This document shows positions 45,839 to 56,593 of a stretch of 64,000 nt of DNA, in pieces. A program made the position numbers and the translations under genes. How positions within the stretch are numbered: the stretch's first letter is position 1; each line of letters opens with the position of its first letter. Source of the stretch: Galeruca laticollis (Eukaryota > Arthropoda > Insecta > Coleoptera > Chrysomelidae). Location of the stretch: NCBI GenBank assembly GCA_963921935.1, contig OY998180.1, positions 114,458,183 through 114,522,182 on the forward strand, read 5' to 3'. The notes below the pieces were generated by a model. The model did no database searches. It was given only the letters and a program-made list of their open reading frames with translations, and was not told the origin of the DNA.

Positions 45839-45900
45839 GTAAAAAACATATTGATATTTACCTAAAATTACTGTTGACAACTTGAGATTTTTTAATGTTT

Positions 45901-46068
45901 GTTTACTTTTTTTTCAATCCTAGGAAAACTTCATTCCCAATGTATTTGAGATGAGACGATACATAATTTTTCTTTTGTTTGTTTGTTTACTTTTTTTTCA
46001 ATCCTAGGAAAACTTCATTCCCAATGTATTTGAGATGAGACGATACATAATTTTTCTTGTTGTTTGGA
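45901..46068. repeat. 84-bp tandem duplication
   Basis: Two near-perfect copies (45901-45984, 45985-46068). The right copy holds the last codons and stop of the DUF4806-like pseudogene, so the duplication repeats its 3' end. Confidence 0.85.
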
Positions 46069-47226
46069 CTGTTGTACCACCTCCAATTCTTGCGAGCCCA
46101 GTGATCTAAAAAAACATTATTTTCAGATTTTTATATTGTTTGTTGATAAAATATACTAAAAACTATATACTAAAATTACTTACTAGTAACTTTTCGTTCA
46201 ACTCTTCGGAAAGCCATTCCTCAATTTTCTTTAAATCCTCCTCTTCTATAAAAGGTAATATAAGCAGTATCTCTGATAATGGACCTCTATCGTTTGTTTT
46301 ATTTGATGCAGATTCAGTTCTGCTAATAATAATAGTGTCCACTTTTTCTAACCAAGTGTTCAATTTTGTGCTCGTTTAAAAGTATTCTTTTAAAATCTAA
46401 AATACTTGGTGTTTATATCTAGATCAAAATTATAATATTTCACTTACCATCATCACTCAAGGTTCGTTCAGAAGCAGGAGCTCCTGCCCCTTGAGCAGGG
46501 GTAGCTCTTGAACCTTGTGCAGGGGTTACTGGATGGAGGGATACAACTAACCGCTCATATGACTACGTTTCAGTTTCAGATAACACTAAAGTAAATGCTC
46601 AATTCAGTATGTGTTGAAAATTAATAAAAATTATTGTTTATCTATAGATTTTCCAGACCAATGTTTTTTTTATTCATAATCAGTAGCCTCTAGACCTACA
46701 AAATAAGTTAATTATTATAAATCACCTTACAATTTATATTTTTATCACAAATTCATATGAAAGTTCTTTTTATAGAAACCCTTCAAATAGCATATACCTT
46801 TTTCTACTGTAGGATAGGTGTTCCTATTCTCATGAGAAGTTTCTTTATCATCATCAGATGAAGAATATCTTCTGGCTTTTTTCATTTTTCTGCATCCCCT
46901 ACCTCTGAGATCAGATACCGAGGAGAAATCGCTAGTCACTTGGGCCTTGGCATCCTTTTTTTGATCAATATTAATATCATCTGAAAAAATAGGACTAAAC
47001 TATAAATAAAATGTAGAATAGAAAAACTTACCATATTCTCCTAGTGAAGCTCAAGGGACCACTTTCCAATCCGTTTTTGGCGAATAACAATCGTTAATGA
47101 AAGTGAAATTTTTGTTTTCTTGGAATTCTTAGGTGCCCAGAAGCATTAATTAGAATTTTTACACCATTTTATTGGTACTGCCTCTACAGCATCCTCATCG
47201 ATGAATTTTACAATGGTCCACGTCAT
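46004..47226 (-). pseudogene. DUF4806-like protein, five-exon pseudogene
   Basis: Exon 1 (47032-47226) starts MTWTIVKFIDEDAVEAVPIK then W, the N-terminal motif of this insect family, with an internal TAA and a frameshift. Exon 2 (46798-46980) is acidic/serine-rich. Exon 3 (46448-46585) holds an imperfect repeat TPAQGSRATPAQGAGAPA after a TAG. Exon 4 (46184 to about 46398) gives WLEKVDTIIISRTESASNKT and LPFIEEEDLKKIEEWLSEEL, with a frameshift near its start. Exon 5 (46004-46105) gives LITGLARIGGGTTVQTTRKI, the DUF4806 Gly-Gly core, and ends at TAG 46004-46006. All introns have GT-AG ends. The function of the family is unknown to me; many copies appear linked to mobile elements. Confidence 0.7.
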
Positions 47227-47814
47227 CTCAGCCAGTTGTAAAAAAGAAATTCATAAATATATATTTAAATAGTGTATAGAGGATGTTCCAAAATTGGAGA
47301 AATATTTTTGAGATCTTATAAAATTGTATATAAAGTCGCTCCTAGTTCAGTTAGTTAAAATTGACAGTTTTCCTGAAATATATACCTTCAAAGAACTCAA
47401 TTATCTATGTATGGTTGCCAATTAAGAAAAAATCATATCGTCCCCTACCCCCTGAAAAGCACCCCGTTATAAATCTTAAATGGTAAGAGGTATTGAAAGG
47501 TCCTTTTAATTCCATAATTTTGGAATTTGATTTTTTTAAGATTTTTAAGGTCAGAGTGGGAAACGGGGCGATGCGATTTTTGCGTAAAAAGTGGTCCACC
47601 TCTATAATTTGTTCAACGTATTTCATCTGAAATGTTTCAAGAAATTCAAGGTGAGAAGTTTTGACATGAAAATATAACCTGAAGAGCAGACATACTTAAT
47701 TTCAATGAAAATGCATATCGTATGTTGCCAATATTCTGAATATTTACATTTGTTTAGATAGTGAGATAAATTCATTTTTGAAAGGTAAAATCATAATCTT
47801 TTTTTTAATCATTG
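47227..47814. other. No recognisable gene
   Basis: Spacer between the two minus-strand pseudogenes. Contains a C-rich patch (CCCCTACCCCCTG near 47443) resembling fragments of short repeats, and a frame at 47405-47626 that is probably noncoding. Confidence 0.5.
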
Positions 47815-49507
47815 ACCTTTTAAACATATCAAGATCATTATTAACTTTAATAAGAAAAGAGGTGCCAAATTGTGATGAACTGCATGGTTTTTGGAAAAAA
47901 TAACCATTTCATTTATAAACAAAGCCTATTATAACAATATTTCCTTGATTAATTGCAATATTTTTAATTTCAATTATTGTTCCATTATAAAGTTCAATAA
48001 ATCTATCACATATCTTAGCTACATTTGAACTATATTTTTCAGTTACCATTATTTAAAATTGGTGAGAATGGCAATTTACTAATAATGGACCAGAATTATG
48101 TTCAACCATAAACTGTCTGTTCTCCTTTAAGTCTAATTTTGAAACATTTGTATACCTTTCTTCATAAGTTCTACAAACAACTTTTTCAAGAGGCTTGTTA
48201 GTCTTACGAACTTTCCTTGTTATTTGTTGCATATAATTTTCGAAAGGAAAAGCACAGGAGGTCCAAACATTTTTACACAATCATTGAAATGTAGAAGATT
48301 GTGAACATTGTAGGATATAAAATCAGAATCGTAAATTCTATTGGAATTAGATATAGAATGTTCTAAAAGCTTATTGGCATATTCAAAATAGGATTTGATA
48401 TTACAAAATTTATTACTTGCTAGAATAAGGGTAGCTACACTTAAACATAAGAAATGATTGTATGATTCCGTTGATAAGACATTTTTGAACACAACTGGAC
48501 CAGTATAAAGTAATAAAAATAAATCTTTTACTTTCCACTAATGAACGTGGTTTACGTCCAAATTCACAAGGAATAAATTTTTTCAATACATTGATTACTT
48601 ATGTAATAAATATGTGATGCCCGCAATTTATTTGAAGGTTTACCGAAAACCTACCTAAATTTTGTATTACATGAGAACCTTTTTACTACACCTAACAATG
48701 TGCAATGCATATAATCAATTGGAATACTATTAATCATATTAAAATTTGGCAAAATTTCTAACACTGTGTTTCCAGTGTGATGTTCCGGTTGTTCTTTGTT
48801 TCGAAAAGATTCACTTGATCGGTTATGAAAAACTTAATCTCGAAAACATATTATAGTATTAAAATAAAAGTTATCTTCTTGAGAACATTTTGTACAGAAT
48901 GGCTTTTAACATAGAGAACATATGCCTTCGCAGGTGCATCACATATAATCATGGAAATAATAAATTTATGTATTTGAGTACCTATTATTATACCATTCTG
49001 ATATAAATGAATATATTCATTAACAAAATATTTAGGGAAATCATTAGCTTCAGGTTTTCCAACACCTTTATAGAGACCTACAAAGTTTTTCTAAAAGTTT
49101 AATGGTACACAAAATGAGCCAAAAAGATTCGTTGGTACTTAACCCCCCTCCCCCCATCAATATTGATAGCAAGTGAAATTTCAGCTGATAAAGAGAGTTT
49201 TCATGTAGTTTTGTTAAACACACTGTATTCCAAAATAATAATAGCAACCATTAGATCCCATTTGCTTAATATTGGTGTTATTGGTTGGTATTTGTAACAA
49301 AGTTCGAGAGTCTTTCGGTATATTTCTTAGTTGAGAAAGAGGAAAATTACTTTTTAACAATTTGTATAATTTGACTAATGCTGACAAAGAAATGTTTTCC
49401 ACTACAGACCATTTGGTTAACTGTGAACTGATATTAGGACTTTTGGTAGCAACTTCCTTATAATGAGATGTGATACTTGCAGTATTACTCTTTTGATCTA
49501 TATACAT
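47815..49507 (-). pseudogene. Transposase-like protein of the DAPAK/HNLLHF family (possibly CACTA/EnSpm-related)
   Basis: Conserved blocks in order on the minus strand, split by many stops and shifts: LRNIPKDSRTLLQIPT with YYYFGIQ; VNEYIHLYQNG; IICDAPAKAYVLYVKSHS; RKPRSLVESKR; SDFISYNVHNLLHFNDCVKM with FGPP; SCAFPFENYMQQITRKVRKT then NKPLEKVV; and a C-terminal PCSSSQFGTS. I recognise this as a family of insect transposase-like proteins whose HNLLHF/FPFENY part resembles the DUF4218 region of CACTA elements. The assignment is from memory of motifs and should be verified. The gene lies immediately 5' of the DUF4806-like pseudogene, on the same strand. Confidence 0.55.
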
Positions 49508-49786
49508 ATACGTATATCAAAGATATACATAAATTTAAGTAACTGATAAAGATAGAAATAGCAGTTTGTTCTGGAATTGTTACAAAGCCTATTAACGTAA
49601 CCAAAATATTCGTGACAGGTAAGTATATGGCAGGATATGCACAAAATAAATATTCGTAAAAGGTATATTTTTTGGATATACACAAAATGTATCTTACGGA
49701 ATTGTAGGATACAAGCAAATTGCATGTTCTCAGATATTCACAAGAGGTATGTTGTTAGGATGTAAGTAGGTTATTAGGATGTAAGT

Positions 49787-51468
49787 ATAGTGAAACCTGG
49801 TTAATTGGGGTCTCAAGGGTCCAAGACATATGTATCAATTATTGACGGTTTCCAATAATCAGGTTTTCCAATTAAGCAGGTTTAAAATTATAGTTGAATC
49901 AGTTACAGAGGCCCTTGCTTACAGAGGTCGAAATGTGCCGTTATTCCATTTTTAGAGGTGAAAATGCGTATTTTTTGGCGTTATGAATTTAATGTAGGTA
50001 TGAATGTACATACATAATGTATTGCGTCGAAACAAAAACAATACGGTAAAATTTATGACTTAAAGTAATCGATTATGTTTGTTTGTACTTGATTATTGCT
50101 AGTTGCTGAAACCTGTTTCTCGATAGAATAAATTTGATCAAGAATATTATAATTATCAATATTTGACATTTTGAAATACTTGTGTGAAGTTTCTAAAGCT
50201 TCCATTGCCTCACGCTTTGAAATTTTCACTGGAATCTCTTCACAGTCTTCTACTTCTTCTCCTTCTTCTGTGTCCAAAGAAGAATACATAGCAACAATGT
50301 CACCATCATTGAGCTCCTCTGAAGTGAGTACATTATCATCCATAGAAACAAAGTCCTGAAAAGTCGCCTGCTGCTCATGTAAGTCATTCCTACATGTGGT
50401 AAATATTCTATCCCATTCTGGAAACGTTACACAGATCTCCGGCTCCTCTTGTAGGCTCTCAGGTTCAGATTGATTCGTCACTTTGAATCCAGCTTTTTTG
50501 AATCAATGACTAATTGTGGTTTTGCTAACAGAAAACCAAGCTTTTCTTGCAAATCTCATGGCCTGGAGGATATTGATTTCTAGGCTTTTATCCTCTTCTA
50601 TAGATTTGAGAACATACTGAACAACTTCCTTCCTGTAGTAAACCTCAAAGTTGTTGATAATACCCTGATCTATGGGCTGCAATTTAATTGTGGTATTGGC
50701 GGGTAAGTGCAATAATGTAACATAGTCTAATTTGGGCATATTGTTGTGAGGTGTGCAGTTGTCGACAAAAATAATGATTTTTCGTTTTTGGGCCCTCATA
50801 TGGGCGTCCACTTTTTTTAACCAATCTGCAAATAATTCAGAAGTCATCCAGGCCTTTTTATTGTTTTGATATCTAGCAGGCAATGTTTTAATACCCTTGA
50901 AACATCTTGGGCTCTTAGATTTTCCAATTAAAAGAAGTGGCAGTTTTTCAGTTCCAGACATATTCGCACTTACAAGTACAGCGACCCGATCTTTACTCAA
51001 TTTACTACCATGGCACGGCTGACCTTTGTTCTCTTTCATCATTGGTCCGCTTATTGGAATGTTATTATTCCATACCTGCTCTATCTATGTACAGAGACAC
51101 TTTTCAACTTAAGGATACTCTGCTGTTCGTATTCGTTTGAGTTTTACTTTTCCATCAATACACTGAGACCGAATTTTCTCGTTCTTATTAATAATTCTAC
51201 ACAGGGTTGACTTTGGTATGTTATTCCCCCTACACAGTTCATCGCGCGACTTTCCACAATCAAAATCTGATAAAAGTTGTAATTTTTCAGATACTGATAA
51301 CGTTTTATATTTACGTTTGGACATTTTGTACACTTTTATTCCCCTGTTCTAAGTTCAAAACCTGAGATAGTACTGACAAACAAAGCATGCGCAAAAGACG
51401 ATGCGAAATGTATGTAAACAAACATGTCAAAATGTGTGAAAACCTGATTAATTAGTCTCACTTATACA
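49787..51468 (-). mobile_element. Tigger/pogo-like DNA transposon with internal deletion
   Basis: Imperfect terminal inverted repeats: TATAGTGAAACCTGGTTAAT on the left and, inverted, GATTAATTAGTCTCACTTATA on the right, both ending in TA as expected for the TA target. The transposase lies between them on the minus strand. Confidence 0.7.
50053..51333 (-). pseudogene. Tigger-like transposase, catalytic Asp deleted
   Basis: ATG at 51333. The N-terminal CENP-B-type helix-turn-helix shows KRKYKTLSVSEKLQLLSDFD and IPKSTLCRIINKNEK. After stops near 51119 and 51080, the frame reaches VWNNNIPISGPMMKE and jumps straight to NKGQPCHGSKLSKDRVAVLV. The second DNA-binding domain and the first catalytic Asp region (the DETGL-type block) are therefore missing. 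The remaining DDE part shows IIIFVDNCTPHNN and LQPIDQGIINNFEVYYRKE. A stop near 50502 precedes the acidic C-terminal part (50053-50481). It cannot catalyse transposition but could still bind DNA if expressed. Confidence 0.88.
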
Positions 51469-51483
51469 GGTAATTGAGCTACA

Positions 51484-51817
51484 GAGTCTAGAACTGCTAC
51501 GATATCCGGACAGCAAAGTAGCCAAAAAATACGTGACTATGAACAGGCGGAACCTACGAACAGCCACGGGTATTCTGACTGGTCACTGCCACCTACGAAA
51601 ACACCTCCACAGACTGGGTCTCTCTGACATCCCACTCTGTAGAGGATGTGAGCAAGAAGATGAGGCTGTCGAGGACATTCTTTGTGAATGTCAGACACTC
51701 TCTCATCTTAGGTTTCATGTATTCGGCGAGCACAGGCTAACACACGCCAGTATGAAGGAACTTAATTCAGGCGACGTTATCGCCTACTTCAGAGAAGTAG
51801 GCTGGATATTGAGCTAG
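51484..51817 (+). pseudogene. LINE ORF2 C-terminal end (R1/Jockey/Loa-like)
   Basis: In frame from before the first ATG: NRRNLRTATGILTGHCHLRK, HLHRLGLSDIPLCRGCEQED and EDILCECQTLSHLRFHVFGE, ending WILS and TAG. The LTGH...L..HL and C-x2-C...H/C pattern is typical of the end of LINE proteins with a terminal zinc knuckle. The 5' part is truncated. The 3' UTR runs to the ACAGAT repeat. Confidence 0.82.
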
Positions 51818-51897
51818 AATGAAGTTTTGAACCTCAGAAGGATGCACAATGGGCCAATTGTGGCCTAAGTGCTGTGGGGTCTACCCACCCTTCCAAC

Positions 51898-51922
51898 TTT
51901 TACAGATACAGATACAGATATT
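51898..51922. repeat. (ACAGAT)n tail of the LINE
   Basis: Short hexamer repeat where the LINE's 3' end is expected. Such simple tails replace poly(A) in several LINE clades. Confidence 0.7.
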
Positions 51923-52519
51923 CTCTAGTTAAGTCTAGTAATTTGATATTTCAGATCAGTATTTACTAAATTCGTTTGAAAAAAAATAAGTAGGAATAGT
52001 GAGGATGATTTGATATTGAGACCGCCTAATACAGGGTGTCCCACTATAAAGTAACACATTTTGACGGCTTATTACTCGATAATGGAAAAATATATCGACG
52101 TGCAGTTTTCGCTAAACTTCTTATATTTCCTTCAAATTTTTATTGACATAATTGCCAAATGTATATTTTTTCGAAAGCGCTGAAAAAAAATGACCAGTTT
52201 TGAAACGAAATTACCTGTTTATTTTATATACAATACCCTATATTTTTTATTACCATCTGAAAGTCCCTTTCTTACCCTTTCCAAAAATGTATACGTTTTC
52301 GGCATATACTCAAGTTTTTAGGGAAAGATTTAATTTTGTCATGTCAATCACTTTCAAACGTAAATTATCACATTTTAATAACGTTATAACTCGAAAATTA
52401 GACAAGGGATTAATTAGCGGCTTTCACTGAAATTCTCAGAAATGTTTAAAATTTCTATGACACCGTTTGCAAGTCTCAAAAGTCGTCTAAAATTTTCGTA
52501 AGAAATTTACTTTTGTTAA

Positions 52520-54229
52520 CACGTTCGCGAACAGTATGAAAACTTGAGGTAGCCTCAGAAACACAGTATGGTAACTTCAGAACCGGAAGCCCAAAATAAC
52601 ATAGATAATTGAAGGCTTCTGAGCTATTTCTGAGCAACTACTTCTATAGCAGTGGCACCCCATAGCATCAACATATTTTGAACTACAGGAACAGTAAACG
52701 GCTATGAAATTAACTGCTATAACAGTAGTGTGTCACATTAGAACTTTTCTCGCTATGCAGGACACTTGTCAGCTATGGAAGTATGCATTATTACCGATAA
52801 AAAAACTCTAGTGAATCTTACCAATGAATTTATTTTTGGAATACATAGTGGAACAACGTCATAGTGAATTGCTACAAAGCAAGAGTTTCATTGGAATGAT
52901 GGCTTTCAAAACAACCAGGGCACAAAGCAGGGAGATAATCGCATTCCCTGCATCTCCAAGAAGTTTGAACCCTTTTCTCATGTTTTGTACATTCTCGACA
53001 ATTCATGAAATATGTTTTCCTTTTATAATTTTCATTGGGCAGAGGGATTTTCTCGGGGAAGTGGATTTGCACAGCATGAGCCGTAGTCTGAAGATTTGGA
53101 TTATTTTTAGAGCGTCGATTATCGTGCAGTTTACTTGGAATTTTGAGTTGATTTCTATACTTAACTAACTCTGGAATTTTCAGTAATGACCTAATAAGTG
53201 CATTTCGAAATTCAAGCATCGGAATTTTCCTGTGTGTCGCTTTTTTGTACAATATATAAGAATTAACCACTGTCAGATCTAGCAAGTGAAATACTTTCCG
53301 CGGTTATGTTTAGCTTTATTCCAGATAAACCATGGTCAAAATTCAGGTCTGGAATATCTGCGATGTCATCCACCCACTCATCTTCACTGGGGACATTTAA
53401 ACCTGAAAAGAATAATTTTTTAATCCAAAATATAAGGAATCAAAATCAATAAAAAGTAGAACAAACAGACAAATGACCAATGAAATAGCCCTAATTTTCG
53501 AAGTATAAAAACCAACCTGCATTGTCATCTCCATTGGGCGGTTCATTTGCTTCATATTCAGATATATCCATTTCACTTTCTGGACTGCCGCTGCCGGGTT
53601 CATATGTAGGATCTCCATTATATTCCCCGTCATCCTGAAACGGGTCGCTAGCGATAGAACTGCTGCTAAGACTATCAGGCTCATCACACTCACTCTCAAC
53701 CTCATCAAAATACCGTAAAAGTCTTCCTTCTTCTATGGGGTTCAACTGTGGAACATATAAGAACACAACCTATTTCACAGGTTTCCAGCTAATTATATAT
53801 TTTGACAAAAAAATACTGCGTTGATGAAAAGTCCATAAGAAAATACATTTCACTTTTTTCACCAAGCAGGTAACAAAAATATAAATAAATTAGTGCACAA
53901 AACACATATACAGGGACACTATGTCGACATTACAACAAACACTTACGCACTGATCACTGCAATAGCAGTAGGCGCACCAGGATATACCCCCACTTCATGC
54001 GAAATACGTTTTATAACGGAAATTTTCAATATTCTACGGGGACAGTGCCCAACAGTTCAATGATATATTATGGGACAGTAAGGTTATAAATACACGTTGC
54101 CTTATGGAGAAATCTACTTCTCTAGCAGTAATGTTGTTTAGAGGGACCTAAATATATACTGCAATAGCAGTATTGTCCCTTGATATCAAAGAGATTTCAC
54201 TGCTATAGCAGTCACTGTCCATGAATGTG
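52520..54229 (-). mobile_element. piggyBac element, internally deleted, inserted at TTAA
   Basis: Flanked by TTAA on both sides (52516-52519, 54230-54233). Ends match as inverted repeats: CACGTTCGCGAACAGT on the left and CACATTCATGGACAGT on the right. Several GCAGT/CTATAGCAG motifs lie near both ends. Confidence 0.88.
52872..53766 (-). pseudogene. piggyBac-like transposase with catalytic core deleted
   Basis: Exon 1 (53517-53766) encodes the acidic N-terminal region (LNPIEEGRLLRYFDEVESEC). A GCAG|GT donor and TTTTCAG acceptor join it in phase to exon 2 (from 53402: GLNVPSEDEWVDDIADIP, then GIKLNITA). There the sequence jumps to KVFHLLDLTVVNSYILY, the end of the DDE fold. All catalytic Asp residues are missing. 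The C-terminal Cys-rich finger is retained (CRECTKHEKRVQTSWRCREC, then CPGCFESHH). Such a non-autonomous copy can be moved only by a full-length relative. Confidence 0.85.
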
Positions 54230-54553
54230 TTAATTGATAAAACTGACCAGGATAAGATTCAGAGTCATTTTTGACATAAATACGCCTATATACGAAAATC
54301 GATATTGACTTGGGTACAACAATTTACAGAATCGGGAAAACTAGAAAGAAAGAAAACATTTTTATTTACATATAACAACAAAGAACCAAACATAACTTCA
54401 TAAAACACATCAAAATAAACAAAATTTTATTTAATAAATAAGTTGTTGTATGTTACCTCCATCTGATCTCTACATAATCCTAATCTCATCCAAAAATTAC
54501 TGAACTCATTTTGCAGCCTTTCTGGTGTTATGGTATTAAAAACATTTACTATG

Positions 54554-55427
54554 TTATTTCTTAACTCCTGAAGGTTTGTTGCATGTCTCCTTTACATAAC
54601 CCCGTACGAAGAAGTCTGGTATGGTTAAGTCCGGGGAATATGAGGCCCACTCGATGAGACCAGCTCGACCTATCCATCTGTTGCCAAAATGTGCAGGCGC
54701 GCCGTCTTCTTGAAAATATACATTGTTTATAATTTCATCTTGGTGTAATTGGGGATACAAAAACTCCTCCAACATGACGGTGTAAGTGTTTCCAATTACT
54801 GTTACTTCATGAAAAAAAGGGGCCGTACATTTTAGTTTTTGATACACCACACCAGACATTTACTCTAGGTGCATCCCTTTCAAATTCGTTGAACGCTCTT
54901 GGATTCTCATCTCCCCAAATCTTGCAGTTATGCTTATTAACTCTTCCATTAATATGAAATGTGGCTTCGTCTGACATTATTAGGTTCAAATTAGGCTGAA
55001 GTCTTACCAGATCCAACAATGTTTCTGACAAGAAATATCTTTGTTCAAATGAATGATTCTTTATTTTTTGGAAAGTTTGTATTTTGTATGCTTTAAATTT
55101 AATAATTTTTAGGAGCCGGTGAACCTTACTTTTTGAAAATTATGTCATTTGGGATATTTTTCTAACAGATATTCTATTATTGTTAAGTGCTAGAATTTCC
55201 CTTACTTCCAGAATATTATTGAGCATATTGTCCTGGGCGTTTTCAGGTGTTCTCGTTTTCCTTTCTAGTTTTCCGGATTCTGTGAATTGTTGTACCCAAA
55301 TTAATATCGATTTTCGTGTAGGCGGATTTCTGTCAAAAATGGCTCTGAATCTCCTTCTGGTCACTGTTATTGATTTTGTCTCGGCATATAATACGACGCA
55401 TCGCGCTTTTTCTATCAAAGTATACAT
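54554..55427 (-). pseudogene. Tc1/mariner-like (IS630-type) transposase, broken
   Basis: Frame pieces in order: IEKARCVVLYAETKSITVTR, RRFRAIFDRNPPTRKSILIW, KISQMT-stop (helix-turn-helix region). Then LIMSDEATFHINGRVNKHNC with the first Asp, NVWCGVSKTKMYGPFF, VYFQEDGAPAHF with the second Asp, and WASYSPDLTIPDFFVRGYVK with the third acidic residue. The spacing between the last two is shorter than in relatives, pointing to a deletion of around 11 residues after GAPAHF. At least two frameshifts. It recognises the terminal inverted repeats and inserts at TA. Confidence 0.87.
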
Positions 55428-56514
55428 TTTCGATTAATAAATTTGATTGTCTTCGTTCTTATACTTCATACTACATAAATAACCTTTTGATGTTTGTTAA
55501 TGTCAGTTATATGTATTTGTTTCAAAGCCACCTTTCCGTAAAAAATTATCAAAAGTAAATTTCTTACGAAAATTTTAGACGACTTTTGAGACTTGCAAAC
55601 GGTGTCATAAAAATTTAAACATTTCTAAGAATTTCAGTGAAAGCCGCTCATTAATCCCTTGTCTCATTTTCGAGTTCTAACGTTTCCAAGCTGTTAAAAT
55701 GTGATAATTTACGTTTGGAAGTTATTGACATGGTTTCATAAAAAAATAAATCTTCCACCTTAAAACTTGAGTATATGCCGATAATGTATACAATTTTGGA
55801 AAGGGGAAGAAAGGGACTTCCAGATGGTAATAAAAATATAGAGTGTTGTATTTAAAATAAACCGGTAATTTCGTTTCAAAAATGGTCATGTTTTTTAGGC
55901 GCTTTTGGGAAAAAATATACATTTGGCAATTATGTAAATAAAAATTTTAAGGAAGTATAAGAAGTTTAGCGAAAACTGCACGTCGATATCTTTTTCCATT
56001 CTCGAGTAATAAGCTGTCAAAATGTGTAACTTTATAGTGGGACACCCGGTATTACCAAAATGGCTAACATCATCTCATTAAATTTATTAACAAAATTATC
56101 AAAGGAGAAATATGAATGTGCTTTCAAATATTTTATGGATGGCACGATAAACAGCAACATAATCTTAATTTCCTCTTAATTTCTTTTTTAATAAGTATTA
56201 TTTGTAAAATATTCATTGATTTCAACTACTTGTACACAGAGGAATTTTAACATGCTTGTTTACAAAACAGTACGAAAAAGATGGCTGAACTTCACGCATG
56301 CGCACAAAATAAATTTGCGATGAAGAGGCCGATTTAGCCAAAATTTTTGTTGGATAGAGATTGTTAATGTTTGATTGTCTCATTATTGTATTAATTGATA
56401 GACAAATTCAGTTATTTAATTGTTCATTACACTGAAATTACAATTTAGATGTCTTAGTTTACACCACCCCATGACGCTTTTGAACTAATTAGAACTAAAA
56501 TTACTTACAATTAA

Positions 56515-56593
56515 GGCTCGTTAGCTCAGATGGTTAGAGCACCACACTTTTCCTTTCCAAGTGGAGGGCGCAGGTTCAAATCCTGCACGAGCC
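56515..56593 (+). tRNA. tRNA-like sequence (abnormal anticodon arm)
   Basis: Acceptor stem GGCTCGT/ACGAGCC pairs fully. The D arm, the box A text TTAGCTCAG, the T arm GCAGG/CCTGC and the box B text GGTTCAAATCC are normal. The region between D arm and variable loop is 23 nt (CCACACTTTTCCTTTCCAAG then TGG) instead of 17, leaving no clear anticodon; Gly-TCC is the closest reading. Probably a tRNA-derived repeat head rather than a working tRNA. Confidence 0.6.

Larger units (their letters stand above)
52032..56049 (-). mobile_element. Tc1/mariner-superfamily element with ~500-bp inverted arms, interrupted by piggyBac
   Basis: Termini CAGGGTGTCCCACTATAAAG (52032) and its near-complement (…GGGACACCCGG, 56049) are flanked by TA (52030-52031, 56050-56051). 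Left arm 52032-52515 pairs with right arm about 55550-56049. The arms continue into transposase sequence: a piece of the N-terminal coding region (LTWVQQFTESGKLERKKT) is present inverted at about 54250-54360. Confidence 0.87.

Noticed and set aside
45960..46110. Separate promoter-like repeat
   Set aside because: Explained by the 84-bp duplication and the last exon of the DUF4806-like pseudogene.
52020..52060. CACTATAAAG in the mariner terminus as a CACTA-type end
   Set aside because: It lies ten bases inside the element's terminus, and the flanking TA and transposase show a Tc1/mariner element.
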